From Clostridia bacterium (GTDB taxonomy: Bacteria > Bacillota > Clostridia > Christensenellales > Borkfalkiaceae), in NCBI GenBank assembly GCA_017453045.1, contig JAFTKX010000018.1, positions 1 to 49,474 of the forward strand: 49,474 nt of DNA, given 5' to 3'. Below the pieces are notes generated by a model. That model did not search any database, had not been told where the DNA came from, and worked only from the letters and a program-made list of their open reading frames with translations. This document shows positions 17,187 through 25,756 of the stretch, piece after piece (position 1 is the stretch's first letter; each line of letters starts with the position of its first letter). The position numbers and the translations under genes were made by a program.

Positions 17187-17795
17187 TTATGCTCTCGCTT
17201 TTAAAGTAGCGAGAATTTCTTTAAGTAAATCTTCTGCAGTTGGGTTTGCAAGTCTGTCTTGTTTTGCCTTTTCTGCTTCTTCGGCTTCAAGTTTCGCCTT
17301 TTCTTCGGCTTCTTTTTGAGCCTTGTCGTCAAAATACTTCTTAACTGCTTCTTTGTTCTTTAAACTAATACCTGCAGCCTTAACTTCTTTCTTTTGTTCT
17401 TTAGTAAGTTTACCTTTCGTAAGCGCTTTTTCAAGTTTTTCGCGGTTGTCTTTAACGCTGTTAATTATCTTAACGATAGTAAAGAGAACGAACGCAATGA
17501 TAAGGAAGTTGATTATCGCGTTGATAAATGCGCCCCAGTCGATATAGAAACTGTTTGCAAGGTCGATAGTACCGTCTTCAAGTTTAGCAGGCGTTCCAAG
17601 GAAAGTGTAAACTTCGCTTAACGCGTTTTTGCCTAAAAGAAGGGCAAGTAAGTAGTTGATAATCGGTTTTAATATAAAATTACTTAAACCGTTAACGATA
17701 GCGGTGAACGCGCCGCCGACAATAACACCGACAGCCATATCAACGATATTGCCACGGGTGATAAATTTTTTAAATTCTTCAAAAAACTTTTTCAT
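17187..17795 (-). CDS. mscL: Large-conductance mechanosensitive channel MscL
   Basis: 202 residues from ATG 17795, preceded by AAGGAGAAATTT; a longer frame to 17831 would overlap the promoter. The N-terminus MKKFFEEFKKFITRGNIVDM and VGVIVGGAFTAIVNGL are the MscL amphipathic helix and pore-lining TM1, and INFLIIAFVLFTIVKIIN is TM2. MscL opens under membrane tension to release solutes on hypo-osmotic shock. It is longer than usual (about 130-150): a charged alanine/lysine/glutamate-rich helix of about 60 residues is inserted between TM2 and the conserved last helix (AEDLLKEILATLK). The insert probably lengthens the cytoplasmic bundle. Confidence 0.96.
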   Translation of the reverse strand: MKKFFEEFKKFITRGNIVDMAVGVIVGGAFTAIVNGLSNFILKPIINYLLALLLGKNALSEVYTFLGTPAKLEDGTIDLANSFYIDWGAFINAIINFLIIAFVLFTIVKIINSVKDNREKLEKALTKGKLTKEQKKEVKAAGISLKNKEAVKKYFDDKAQKEAEEKAKLEAEEAEKAKQDRLANPTAEDLLKEILATLKARA

Positions 17796-17822
17796 AAATT
17801 TCTCCTTTGTTTTTATGAAAAT

Positions 17823-17851
17823 ATTATACACCCGCTTATTTCGTTTGTCAA
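17823..17851 (-). promoter_or_regulatory. Consensus promoter of mscL
   Basis: Minus strand TTGACA (17846-17851), 17-nt spacer, TATAAT (17823-17828). Confidence 0.92.
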
Positions 17852-17907
17852 TAAATTTGTAGATTTATAATACGTTAAAATAAATATTTTAAACTGCGTT
17901 AAGATTA

Positions 17908-17936
17908 TTGACTTTTACAAGTTAAAGTATTAAAAT
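17908..17936 (+). promoter_or_regulatory. Promoter of the cation:proton antiporter gene
   Basis: TTGACT (17908-17913), 17-nt spacer, TAAAAT (17931-17936). AGGAG at 17976-17980 precedes the ATG at 17987. Confidence 0.8.
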
Positions 17937-17986
17937 CAAGTGGTACTCAAATTTTACTAATGTAACTTATGTTTTAGGAGAAGATT

Positions 17987-19264
17987 ATGGAAACACTTTT
18001 AAGCCTTTCGATAGCGCTTTTTTTAGGGTTGATGCTATCAAGGTTAGCAAAACTTATACAGTTGCCCGCAGTTACCGCATATCTCGTTACAGGCGTTTTA
18101 ATCGGACCTTGGTGCTTGGGCGCGTTTGGGGTTAAAGGTCTTGGTTTTACGAGTGAAGAAGAACTAAAATCTTTAAAAATCGTATCCGACGTAGCGCTTG
18201 GCTTTATAGCCTTTTCAATCGGTAACGAATTCAGACTTTCGCAACTTAAAGCCATTGGAAAAAAGGCTACTATAATAGGTATTTTCCAAGCGGTAGTAGC
18301 AACGATTTTCGTTGATATCGCGCTTATAGGCTTACATTTCTTAATTCCAAAGCAATTTCCGCTTTCGGCTGCAATAATACTTGGCGCAATCGCGTCTGCA
18401 ACCGCTCCCGCAGCGACTTTGATGGTTGTTCGTCAGTATAAAGCGAAAGGTCCTGTAACCGACACGCTTCTTCCCGTCGTTGCAATCGACGACGCGGTTG
18501 GTCTTATACTTTTTGCAATTTCTTTCGGCGTTGCAAAGGCTATAACCGTAAACAAAGTAGATATGATTTCTATTATTTTAGAACCTATTATCGAAGTCGT
18601 TATGTCGTTCGGGCTCGGCGCAATTATGGGCTTTTTGATTACTTTCTTTGAAAGATTTTTCCACTCCCGTTCAAAAAGACTTTCAATGTCGGTTGCCTTC
18701 GTTTTTTTAACCGTTGCAATTTCTATGTTAGATTTTACTATTGGCGGAGTTCACTTTGCGTTTTCTTCACTTTTAACCTGTATGATGCTCGGAACTGTAT
18801 TTTGTAATTGTTGCGACTTTTCAGAAGAACTTATGGATAGACTTGACCGTTGGACAGCGCCACTTTTCATCTTATTCTTCGTAATAAGCGGCGCAGAACT
18901 TAAACTCTCGCTTTTTGCAGACGTTATAATAGTTTTAGTCGGTGTAGTTTATATTATTTTCCGTTGTTTAGGTAAATATTTTGGAGCGTATGCAAGTTCA
19001 AGGTTTGTAAAAGCAGAGCCTAACGTTGTAAAATATCTCGGTATAACCTTATTTCCACAAGCAGGCGTTGCGCTTGGCATGGCGCTTATAGTAAAAGCAA
19101 CTCCCGCTCTTGGAACGGCTGGAACTATAGTTGAAAATATTACACTTTTTTCGGTACTTATTTACGAACTCGTCGGTCCGTTCCTTACTAAACTCGCTCT
19201 TTCAAAGGCGGGAGAAATTGATCCGAGCGGTAAAATTAGCGCAAGGGGACAAAAATATATTTAG
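17987..19264 (+). CDS. CPA2-family cation:proton antiporter (Na+/H+ or K+/H+ exchanger)
   Basis: 425 residues, nearly all hydrophobic with about 12-13 predicted helices. Family markers: LPAVTAYLVTGVLIGPWCLG in the second helix, GAIASATAPAATLMVVRQY and LLPVVAIDDAVGLILFAISF (the Asp-Asp pair of helix 5 that carries the ion), and LGITLFPQAGVALGMALIV late in the protein. It lacks the RCK/TrkA-N regulatory domain of KefB/KefC, so it is a bare exchange domain. Role: export of monovalent cations against protons, for pH or salt balance. Single-gene unit with its own promoter and terminator. Confidence 0.88.
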   Translation: METLLSLSIALFLGLMLSRLAKLIQLPAVTAYLVTGVLIGPWCLGAFGVKGLGFTSEEELKSLKIVSDVALGFIAFSIGNEFRLSQLKAIGKKATIIGIFQAVVATIFVDIALIGLHFLIPKQFPLSAAIILGAIASATAPAATLMVVRQYKAKGPVTDTLLPVVAIDDAVGLILFAISFGVAKAITVNKVDMISIILEPIIEVVMSFGLGAIMGFLITFFERFFHSRSKRLSMSVAFVFLTVAISMLDFTIGGVHFAFSSLLTCMMLGTVFCNCCDFSEELMDRLDRWTAPLFILFFVISGAELKLSLFADVIIVLVGVVYIIFRCLGKYFGAYASSRFVKAEPNVVKYLGITLFPQAGVALGMALIVKATPALGTAGTIVENITLFSVLIYELVGPFLTKLALSKAGEIDPSGKISARGQKYI

Positions 19265-19275
19265 CCGTACATACG

Positions 19276-19303
19276 AAAACGACCTGAGAAGGTCGTTTTT
19301 TTA
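19276..19303 (+). terminator. Intrinsic terminator
   Basis: Stem AAACGACCT / AGGTCGTTT with a short loop and a T run, about 12 nt after the antiporter gene. Confidence 0.88.
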
Positions 19304-19355
19304 CAAAATTTTTACTTAAAAAAGATCTTTTGTTAATTTTACGGTTAAAAATCAC

Positions 19356-19384
19356 TTGAAAAGGCAAAAAGATAAGTATATAAT
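19356..19384 (+). promoter_or_regulatory. Promoter placing the start codon at +1 (leaderless)
   Basis: TTGAAA (19356-19361), 17-nt spacer, TATAAT (19379-19384). Only 6 nt separate the -10 box from ATG 19391, so transcription should begin at or next to the ATG. There is no Shine-Dalgarno sequence. Confidence 0.82.
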
Positions 19385-19390
19385 AATGGT

Positions 19391-20146
19391 ATGAAAATTT
19401 CTGAAGAAAACAAAAAAATAATATTAAAACTTCTTTTATTCGTACTTTTAATAGGCGTAATAATTGCTGTTGGCTATCTCGTTTTGCACCTTTTGGGTTG
19501 GACTAAACTCACTCAAGAACAGTTGCAAGAAATAGTAAAAAGCACGGGCGCTGTCGCTCCGCTTATATTCATATTGATATCCTTTTTGCAGGTAACTTTC
19601 GTGCCTATTCCCGGCGCGGTTACTATAATTGCGGGCAATTATTTGTTCGGTTTTTGGCTGTCGTTTTTATATTCGTATATAGGAATGCTACTCGGCGCGA
19701 TGTTTGCATTCTTTTTAGGTAAAACGATAGGCAGACCTTTTGCAAACTGGATATTAGGCAGTAAAGAAAAGGTCGATTTATGGATAAAAAGGCTAAAAGG
19801 CAGGCAAAACGTCATACTCTTTTTTATGTTCTTTTTGCCGTTTTTCCCCGACGATATACTTTGCACGGTAGCGGGGCTTTTACCTATTTCCTATTTTGGA
19901 TTTTTTATTATGCAAATAGTAACGAGAGCAACTTCGGTGGGCTTTACCTTGCTTTTTATGTCGGGAGAATTTATACCATATCACGGATGGGGATTAGCCG
20001 TTTTAGCGGTTATAGGAATAGTCTGCGTAGTCGCTTTTATTTTAAGTATGAAATATTCCGAAAAGATAAACGACTTCTTCGTTGATAAAATAAACGCGCT
20101 ATTTGGCAAAAAGGCTAAAACTACTGTTAAAAAAGACGAAAAGTAA
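19391..20146 (+). CDS. TVP38/TMEM64 (VTT-domain) membrane protein
   Basis: 251 residues with a VTT / SNARE-associated (DedA-like) domain. The conserved core is FLQVTFVPIPGAVTIIAGNYLFG followed by GAMFAFFLGKTIGRPF and FFLPFFPDDILCTVAGLLPI. Five to six membrane helices; the C-terminus is lysine-rich and cytoplasmic. These proteins are linked to lipid scrambling and membrane integrity; the exact role is unknown. ATG 19391 is the only sensible start: no upstream in-frame alternative and no ribosome site, with the promoter right against it. The stop is immediately followed by the -35 box of the next gene. Confidence 0.87.
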   Translation: MKISEENKKIILKLLLFVLLIGVIIAVGYLVLHLLGWTKLTQEQLQEIVKSTGAVAPLIFILISFLQVTFVPIPGAVTIIAGNYLFGFWLSFLYSYIGMLLGAMFAFFLGKTIGRPFANWILGSKEKVDLWIKRLKGRQNVILFFMFFLPFFPDDILCTVAGLLPISYFGFFIMQIVTRATSVGFTLLFMSGEFIPYHGWGLAVLAVIGIVCVVAFILSMKYSEKINDFFVDKINALFGKKAKTTVKKDEK

Positions 20147-20175
20147 TTGACAATTACGCGCGGAAATAATATAAT
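20147..20175 (+). promoter_or_regulatory. Consensus promoter of the riboswitch-ATPase unit
   Basis: TTGACA (20147-20152) starts on the base after the previous stop codon; 17-nt spacer; TATAAT (20170-20175). The transcript should start near 20181, exactly where the riboswitch begins. Confidence 0.93.
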
Positions 20176-20180
20176 AGTAT

Positions 20181-20292
20181 CAATGAGGAGTAGTTGGCGG
20201 ATATTCCGTTGCTAAATCGTTAGCACAAACCTTTTAGGTTTCGGTTTAGTATTAAACGACGAGATCATGCCGTTTTGGCATGATTTTTTTTG
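20181..20292 (+). promoter_or_regulatory. yybP-ykoY manganese riboswitch with terminator
   Basis: The 5' strand ATGA-GGAGTAG (20183-20193) matches the L1 block of the Mn2+-sensing yybP-ykoY class. The GCTAAATCGTTAGC hairpin lies in the middle, and GACGAGATCAT (20258-20268) closes the P1 stem (ATGA/TCAT) with the L3 bases. The 3' P1 strand is also the 5' arm of a terminator, ATCATGCC / GGCATGAT plus a long T run (20264-20290). Mn2+ binding would hold P1 and prevent the terminator, turning the exporter on. I could not draw every helix with certainty. Confidence 0.85.
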
Positions 20293-20341
20293 TTTAAACA
20301 CTCTTTAAGCAAATTCAAGCGTAAAACGCAAAAGGAGTAGT

Positions 20342-23032
20342 ATGACACCACACAGTCAGAACGTAAAAGACGTTTTGTCGGAACTTCAAACCGACGAAGT
20401 CAAGGGTTTAACTTTAGCGCAAGTTGAAGAAAACACCCAAAAGTATGGCGCAAACAAACTTGAAGAAAAGAAGAAAAAGACGCTCTTTGCTCGCTTTTTA
20501 GAGCAGTTTACAGACGTAATGATTATTATTCTTCTTATCGCTGCGGCAATTTCGCTCGGCGTTGCTATTTACGACGGTATATCTAAAAACCACTTCGACC
20601 CCGTTGAAATGGTTGAACCGTTCTTGATTTTAGCAATCGTTTTAATCAACGCGATTATGGGCGTCGTTCAAGAGAGTAAAGCTGAAAAGGCGTTAGACGC
20701 TCTTAAAAATATGTCCGCGCCACACGCGAGAGTTATTCGTGACGGCGTTGAAAAAATAATTATGTCGTCTGAACTCGTTCCCGGCGATATTATTAAACTC
20801 GAAGCGGGCGATTTCGTTCCTGCCGACGCAAGACTTATTAAAAGCGTAAACTTAAAGTCTGAAGAATCTGCCTTAACGGGCGAGTCTGTTCCGTCTGAAA
20901 AGTTTGCCGACGCTGAAGTTAAAGAAAAAGCGCCTATCGGCGACAGAACGAATATGGTATTTTCGGGCTGTTCTATAACCTACGGCACGGCTCTTGCAGT
21001 AGTAACCGCTACGGGTATGCAAACCGAAATGGGTAAAATCGCAGGTATTCTTGCCAACGAAGAAGAATCTAAAACTCCGTTACAAGTTAAACTTGCAAAA
21101 CTCGGTAGCATGCTCGGTATTTTGGTTTTGGCTATTTGTGGCGTAATGTTTGCCGTTCAAGTAGTTAGAGACGTAATCGGCAAGCCGTTTAACGTAGAAG
21201 TTATTATGGAAGCCTTTATGTCCGCAATATCTTTGGCTGTTTCGGCTATTCCCGAAGGTCTACCTGCCGTTGTAACTATCGTACTTTCAATCGGCGTACA
21301 ACGTATGGTTAAGCGTAACGCGATTATCCGTAGACTTCCGGCAGTAGAAACGCTCGGCAGTTCGTCGGTTATTTGTTCGGATAAAACGGGTACTCTTACT
21401 CAAAACCGTATGACGCTCGTTAAAACTTACGTAGACGGCGGTGAAATTATTGATTTTAACGGCTCGGCTGACGGCGAAACTTATAAAATGCTTTGCTACG
21501 GCTCGCTTTGTTCGGACGGTAAAGTAGTATTTGAAAACGGCGTTGAAAAACATCTTGGCGACCCAACCGAAACCTCTATCGTTTTAGCCGCTCATAAAGC
21601 GGGTGGAATTCAAGACGAACTCAACGCTAAACATCCGAGAAAAGCAGAACTTCCTTTCGATTCAGACCGTAAACTTATGACTACGGTTAATATGATAGAC
21701 GGCAAGCCCGTCGCTATAGTAAAGGGCGCGTTCGACGTTATCGCGCAAAGAACTGTAAAAGGCGACGTAGAAAAGGCGAGAATTGCTTGCGACGAAATGA
21801 GTTCTAACGCGCTTAGAGTTCTTGCCGTTGCGTATAAAGAACTTGACGAAGTTCCTGCAAATCCATCTTTTGAAGAACTTGAATACGGTCTTACTTTCGT
21901 AGGGCTCGTAGGTATGATAGATCCGCCGAGACCAGAGTGTAAAGTTGCAGTTGCAACTTGCCGTCAGGCAGGCATTAAACCCGTTATGATTACGGGCGAC
22001 CATATCGTAACGGCAACTGCTATTGCTAAAGAACTTGGTATTTTCGTAGACGGCGACAAGGCTATAACGGGCGCCGAGCTCGACGAAATGAGCGACGAAG
22101 AACTTGATAAAGAAGTTAGAAATATTTCAGTTTACGCTCGTGTTTCGCCAGAAAATAAGATTAGAATTGTAAAAGCATGGCAGAAAAAAGGCGAAGTCGT
22201 TTCTATGACGGGCGACGGCGTAAACGACGCTCCTGCTCTTAAGGCGGCGGATATTGGTTGCGCAATGGGTATCACGGGTACGGACGTTGCTAAAGGCGCT
22301 GCCGATATGACTCTTACCGACGATAACTTCGCTACGATAGTCGAAGCCGTAAAAGAAGGTAGGGGAATTTACGAAAACATTAAAAAGGTAGTAGGTTTCT
22401 TACTTTCAACAAACCTTGCAGAAGTTTTGGTAGTATTTATTTCTACCGTAATTTTAGGCTTTATAGCAGACCTTGGTAACCCGTTCGTTCCTATCCAACT
22501 TCTTTGGATTAACCTTGTTACAGACTCGCTCCCGGCAATCGCGCTCGGTATGGAAGCGGTTGAAGACGATATTATGTTCCACAAGCCAAAGGCAAAGAAC
22601 GAGAGTTTGTTCGCGCATGGCGTTGGCGTAAAAATCGTATTTAACGGAATTTTGCTTACCATAACCACGCTTACGGCGTACTTGCTCGGTTTCTATCTCA
22701 CGGGTATGGGACATACGGGACACGTAGCAGGTAGTACGCTTGCGTTTATGGTGCTTGCAATGAGTCAACTCGTTCAAGCGCTTAATATGAGATCTTCTCA
22801 CTCGCTCTTTAAACTCGGTTTCTTTACGAACAAAACTATGAATCTTTCGCTTTTGGTTTGTACGGCTCTTACCGCAGTAGTGCTTTTCATTCCAGTAGTT
22901 GCAGAAGTATTCGGTATGATGATGCTCGAGTGGTGGATGTATCTTATCGGTCTTGGACTTTCGCTCCTTCCTATACTCGTTATGGAAATTGCAAAGGCAA
23001 TCGGTTTTATCAAAACGCATAGTCATAAATAA
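20342..23032 (+). CDS. P-type (P2A) ATPase, probable Mn2+/Ca2+ exporter
   Basis: 896 residues of full P2A type. N-terminal cation-ATPase domain ([20 protein letters not shown]), actuator loop with [11 protein letters not shown]4 [15 protein letters not shown], phosphorylation site CSDKTGTLT with Asp347, and the hinge [19 protein letters not shown]5 and TM6 carry NLAEV and [13 protein letters not shown], equivalents of the calcium-site residues of SERCA. Sequence alone would say calcium ATPase. The Mn2+ riboswitch in front makes manganese export (as for YoaB or MgtA of lactic bacteria and streptococci) at least as likely. AAGGAG ribosome site at 20332-20337. Confidence 0.92.
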   Translation: MTPHSQNVKDVLSELQTDEVKGLTLAQVEENTQKYGANKLEEKKKKTLFARFLEQFTDVMIIILLIAAAISLGVAIYDGISKNHFDPVEMVEPFLILAIVLINAIMGVVQESKAEKALDALKNMSAPHARVIRDGVEKIIMSSELVPGDIIKLEAGDFVPADARLIKSVNLKSEESALTGESVPSEKFADAEVKEKAPIGDRTNMVFSGCSITYGTALAVVTATGMQTEMGKIAGILANEEESKTPLQVKLAKLGSMLGILVLAICGVMFAVQVVRDVIGKPFNVEVIMEAFMSAISLAVSAIPEGLPAVVTIVLSIGVQRMVKRNAIIRRLPAVETLGSSSVICSDKTGTLTQNRMTLVKTYVDGGEIIDFNGSADGETYKMLCYGSLCSDGKVVFENGVEKHLGDPTETSIVLAAHKAGGIQDELNAKHPRKAELPFDSDRKLMTTVNMIDGKPVAIVKGAFDVIAQRTVKGDVEKARIACDEMSSNALRVLAVAYKELDEVPANPSFEELEYGLTFVGLVGMIDPPRPECKVAVATCRQAGIKPVMITGDHIVTATAIAKELGIFVDGDKAITGAELDEMSDEELDKEVRNISVYARVSPENKIRIVKAWQKKGEVVSMTGDGVNDAPALKAADIGCAMGITGTDVAKGAADMTLTDDNFATIVEAVKEGRGIYENIKKVVGFLLSTNLAEVLVVFISTVILGFIADLGNPFVPIQLLWINLVTDSLPAIALGMEAVEDDIMFHKPKAKNESLFAHGVGVKIVFNGILLTITTLTAYLLGFYLTGMGHTGHVAGSTLAFMVLAMSQLVQALNMRSSHSLFKLGFFTNKTMNLSLLVCTALTAVVLFIPVVAEVFGMMMLEWWMYLIGLGLSLLPILVMEIAKAIGFIKTHSHK

Positions 23033-23049
23033 TAATTAAAAATAATAAA

Positions 23050-23122
23050 ATCGCCGATTTTCGATTGAAAATCGGCGATTTGCATAAACAAAAAAAGTCG
23101 CTAAAAGCGACTTTTTTAATAT
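23050..23122. terminator. Two tandem terminators between convergent genes
   Basis: First hairpin ATCGCCGATTTT / AAAATCGGCGAT (23050-23079), then AAAAAAGTCGC / GCGACTTTTTT (23091-23117) with T runs on both strands. Confidence 0.88.
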
Positions 23123-23133
23123 CGTTATAAAAT

Positions 23134-23541
23134 TTATGCCCAACGAGCCTTCGCAATTTCGGGGTAAGCGTCGTCTAAAATATTTACGAGTCTAAGAACG
23201 AGAGATAAACATTCCGCGCCACAAGTAGAGCGGTCAATAATAGCGTCGATTGAAGCGATAACGTCGTCGTCGTTATCTACGTAAAATTTAACCCAACGGA
23301 ATTTTAAATTCATTGCGTTGCAAACTTGAATAGCGGCGTCTTTTTTATTTTTAAACTTTTCAACGTCCCAACACTTAAATTCAGCGTAACCGTCGCCGTC
23401 TTTATCAAAAATAACGTAAACTGAAATTTCGTCCTTATTGTCGCCGTTGTAAGTTACGTTAACTACGTTGTCCGATTTAACGGTATATTTAACGCCTTTT
23501 TCATCCATATGTTCGGTAAATAATTGAGCAAATTCAACCAT
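23134..23541 (-). CDS. YbjN-like domain protein, 135 aa
   Basis: Start at 23541 chosen because AGGAG lies just upstream; a longer frame to 23595 would include the promoter. The layout, a helix (MVEFAQLFTEHMDEKGV), a strand-rich middle (VVNVTYNGDN, ISVYVIFDKDGDGYAEFKCW) and the helix DAAIQVCNAMNLKFRWVKFYVD, matches the YbjN / type III secretion chaperone-like fold. Acidic, cytoplasmic, no catalytic motif. Monocistronic, with a palindrome spanning the promoter spacer. Function unknown. Confidence 0.65.
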   Translation of the reverse strand: MVEFAQLFTEHMDEKGVKYTVKSDNVVNVTYNGDNKDEISVYVIFDKDGDGYAEFKCWDVEKFKNKKDAAIQVCNAMNLKFRWVKFYVDNDDDVIASIDAIIDRSTCGAECLSLVLRLVNILDDAYPEIAKARWA

Positions 23542-23566
23542 AATAATTCTCCTAACCTTTTTTAAT

Positions 23567-23595
23567 ACTGTAACATATTTTACAGTTTGTGTCAA
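23567..23595 (-). promoter_or_regulatory. Promoter with embedded operator palindrome
   Basis: Minus strand TTGACA (23590-23595), 17-nt spacer, TACAGT (23567-23572). A perfect inverted repeat ACTGTAA-N6-TTACAGT (23567-23586) covers the -10 box and most of the spacer, as a repressor site would. Confidence 0.78.
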
Positions 23596-23641
23596 CGATA
23601 TTTAAAAATTGTATTAAAAAACCTTAAAAGCGTACGAAAAT

Positions 23642-25399
23642 TTATATTGTTTTTTTAATTCCCCAAGTTGCGTAAGTCTTTACGCTTCCGTCGGAATAAT
23701 TTTTTACCGTAACCGTCAAAACGTTGCCGTTAATTTCAAAAGTAGCCCAAGAACAAATTTTTGAATCTTTCGCGTAATAATAGGTCGCAAGTCCTGCGTT
23801 TTCGTAAGGACTTCTCGTTTGATTTCCCGCAGGACCGTTCATAACGTAAATAACTCCTTTGGGGTTTAAAGAATAACTAATTCCTCCGTCTATTTGCCAA
23901 GTTTCCGAAGTAACGCGCCCGTCGCTTGAAATCGGGTGAGTTCTCGATATAACGTGGTCGTGTCCTTGCAATACGACGTCTACGTTAAACTGGGCAAAAA
24001 TTCCTTGCAACTGATTTTGAAGCGAAAGGCTAATAGAATTTTTTTCGGGATTTGAGCCGTAAGAGCCGGGCGAGTAAACGGGGTTGTGCAAAGCGACGAA
24101 AGTCCAAGTTTTATCGTTATTTTCAAGTTCGTTTATAAGCCAGTCGTATTGATTAGATTTAAGGCGGTTGCCCGTTAAATCGTTTGTATTAAGCATTATA
24201 AATTTAGCGTTGCCGTAAGTAAAACTGTAGAAATATCCAAGCGAAGTGCTTTGGTACGGTATTTTGTTGTTAAAGTGCTTGTAAGTTTCGTTCGAGCCTG
24301 CTTGATACGTCGTTTCGTGGTTGCCCGAAATAGCCATCACGGGAATTTTAGAGAGGTAATCAAAATTATCGTGGAGCATATTTTCCCACTCGTTTTCAAG
24401 ATAAGAATTTTCAACGACGTCGCCCGTGTGTAAAACGAAATCGTTTACGCCTACGATATTAGATAAAACCGCGCCGAATAAAGAGCCTGTGTTTCCCGAC
24501 GATTGCGAGTCGCTAACGTGCGCGAAAGAAAAACTGTTAGCAGATAAATCTTTAGTACTTAAGGTTACAGTAGCGGTTGAAATATCTACGTATTTATCGT
24601 AAATTCTATAAGTATAAGTAGATGATTCGTCCAACTTAATTTCAACTTTCGAGACGTAATATTCTATTATGCCACTTTCGTCGTTCGACGTCGCCTTTTC
24701 GGTGTGAACGGGATATTCTTCATAGTTTGTCAAACTGCTACCTTTTGCAATTTGAATTACCGCGCGGAGCGGACGAGAACTTGTGTTAAACGTAAAACCG
24801 TAAATCGAATTTTGGGTATCATAAAGCGAAATTGTTAAAGAAGTCGGTCTATAGGCTTGTTTTTCGCTGTAATTGTAATCTCTGAGCGGTTCGCCGTAAG
24901 AAAAAGTTTCAGTTCCTTTCGCTCCGCAAACGCAAGACTTATAATAGACTGCGCTCGACGATTTGGTTGCTTCTTCTTTTATAAGCGCGCCGTCGGGGAC
25001 TTCTAAATTGTACTCGTGGTCGCCTAAAACGTCAGACAAGAAACTTCTGCCTAAATTAAGCGAAAGTCCGCACGTAGTGCAAGAATAAAAATATTCAGCG
25101 CCGTGTTGGCAGTTTGCAGGAGTTTTTAAATATTTTTCATCTTCAACCTTTGCAGAGTAATCGTGGGGGAGCGTAACGAAATCTTTAAACGTTTCTTCGC
25201 CTGCTTTTCCGCACTTGCAACTGTAATAGTAGACCGACGAGTTTTGGCAAGTAGCCTTTTCTTTTAAATATTGTTCTTCAGTTATTTTTTGATTGTATTT
25301 ATGAAAATGAAAGGGGTTACACCCGTTTTTACAGCCTGCCGAAAAAACGCAAGTAATCGCCGTTAAAATTACAACGAAAGGTTTAAAAAATCTTCTCAT
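23642..25399 (-). CDS. Lipoprotein metallophosphoesterase with three cysteine repeats (purple acid phosphatase-like)
   Basis: 585 residues. Lipoprotein signal peptide ends at about residue 23 (ITCVFSAGC), so it is anchored outside the cell. Residues about 30-175 hold three related repeats with the pattern A-T/N-C...YYYSC-CG..GEETF, probably metal-ribbon modules. A fibronectin-like domain (SLTISLYDTQNSIYGFTF) follows, then the phosphatase domain with FAHVSDSQ, LHTGDVVEN, AISGNHETTY, VALHNPVYSPG and LQGHDHVISRTHP, the metal site of purple acid phosphatases. It probably releases phosphate from extracellular substrates. Own promoter TTGCAT-17-TATAAT. Confidence 0.85.
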   Translation of the reverse strand: MRRFFKPFVVILTAITCVFSAGCKNGCNPFHFHKYNQKITEEQYLKEKATCQNSSVYYYSCKCGKAGEETFKDFVTLPHDYSAKVEDEKYLKTPANCQHGAEYFYSCTTCGLSLNLGRSFLSDVLGDHEYNLEVPDGALIKEEATKSSSAVYYKSCVCGAKGTETFSYGEPLRDYNYSEKQAYRPTSLTISLYDTQNSIYGFTFNTSSRPLRAVIQIAKGSSLTNYEEYPVHTEKATSNDESGIIEYYVSKVEIKLDESSTYTYRIYDKYVDISTATVTLSTKDLSANSFSFAHVSDSQSSGNTGSLFGAVLSNIVGVNDFVLHTGDVVENSYLENEWENMLHDNFDYLSKIPVMAISGNHETTYQAGSNETYKHFNNKIPYQSTSLGYFYSFTYGNAKFIMLNTNDLTGNRLKSNQYDWLINELENNDKTWTFVALHNPVYSPGSYGSNPEKNSISLSLQNQLQGIFAQFNVDVVLQGHDHVISRTHPISSDGRVTSETWQIDGGISYSLNPKGVIYVMNGPAGNQTRSPYENAGLATYYYAKDSKICSWATFEINGNVLTVTVKNYSDGSVKTYATWGIKKTI

Positions 25400-25426
25400 A
25401 TTAGCCTACCAAAAAGTATTTATTAA

Positions 25427-25455
25427 ATTATATCATAAGTTAAATATCTATGCAA
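25427..25455 (-). promoter_or_regulatory. Promoter of the lipoprotein phosphatase
   Basis: Minus strand TTGCAT (25450-25455), 17-nt spacer, TATAAT (25427-25432); leader about 20 nt with only a weak GGTAGG ribosome site. Confidence 0.82.
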
Positions 25456-25503
25456 TAGTAAAATTGCTTTTAAAAAGTGAGTAAAGCAATAAAGAATAAA
25501 AAA

Positions 25504-25534
25504 TAGCGTGTTTTCCGTTACGGAAAACACGCTA
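25504..25534. terminator. Terminator after the oadB operon
   Basis: Stem TAGCGTGTTTTCCG / CGGAAAACACGCTA with a tiny loop; T run on the minus strand. Confidence 0.92.
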
Positions 25535-25546
25535 AAATTAAGTTAA

Positions 25547-25744
25547 TTAGTCTTGATTTTCGTCTGAAAGTTTTTTCTGTTTCTTTTCTTCGCGAATTTT
25601 GTCCATTTTAACGCAAATTGCATTTACCACTTTGGTTACGACAATAACGAGCGCTATAACGATAAAAATTGCAAGGACGCCTTTCCACATTATGTCAAGG
25701 GCTTTAAGTACGTCATCCATTTTAATAGCAAGTAAATTTAACAT
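25547..25744 (-). CDS. OadG-like small membrane subunit, 65 aa
   Basis: ATG at 25744 chosen over a GTG at 25753 because GGAG sits 8 nt upstream of the ATG. One membrane helix (MWKGVLAIFIVIALVIVVTKVV, about residues 19-40) with a lysine/glutamate-rich cytoplasmic tail (KMDKIREEKKQKKLSDENQD). The size and single-helix form match gamma subunits (OadG) of sodium-pumping decarboxylases, which hold the alpha and beta subunits together. It lies directly after oadB, 12 nt past its stop. Sequence similarity by eye is limited, so the call relies partly on position. Confidence 0.7.
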   Translation of the reverse strand: MLNLLAIKMDDVLKALDIMWKGVLAIFIVIALVIVVTKVVNAICVKMDKIREEKKQKKLSDENQD

Positions 25745-25756
25745 ATTTAACACTCC

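Noticed and set aside
17796-17831. Longer N-terminus of MscL
   Set aside because: It overlaps the -10 box, and MKKFFEEFKKF matches the usual MscL start behind AAGGAG.
22454-23026. Long open frame (190 codons) antisense to the ATPase
   Set aside because: It is a shadow of the ATPase gene: no ribosome site, no promoter and an improbable basic composition.
23567-23586. TnrA/GlnR box at the YbjN-like gene
   Set aside because: The arms resemble TGTNA...TNACA, but the site is 16 not 17 bp and the gene has no link to nitrogen use.
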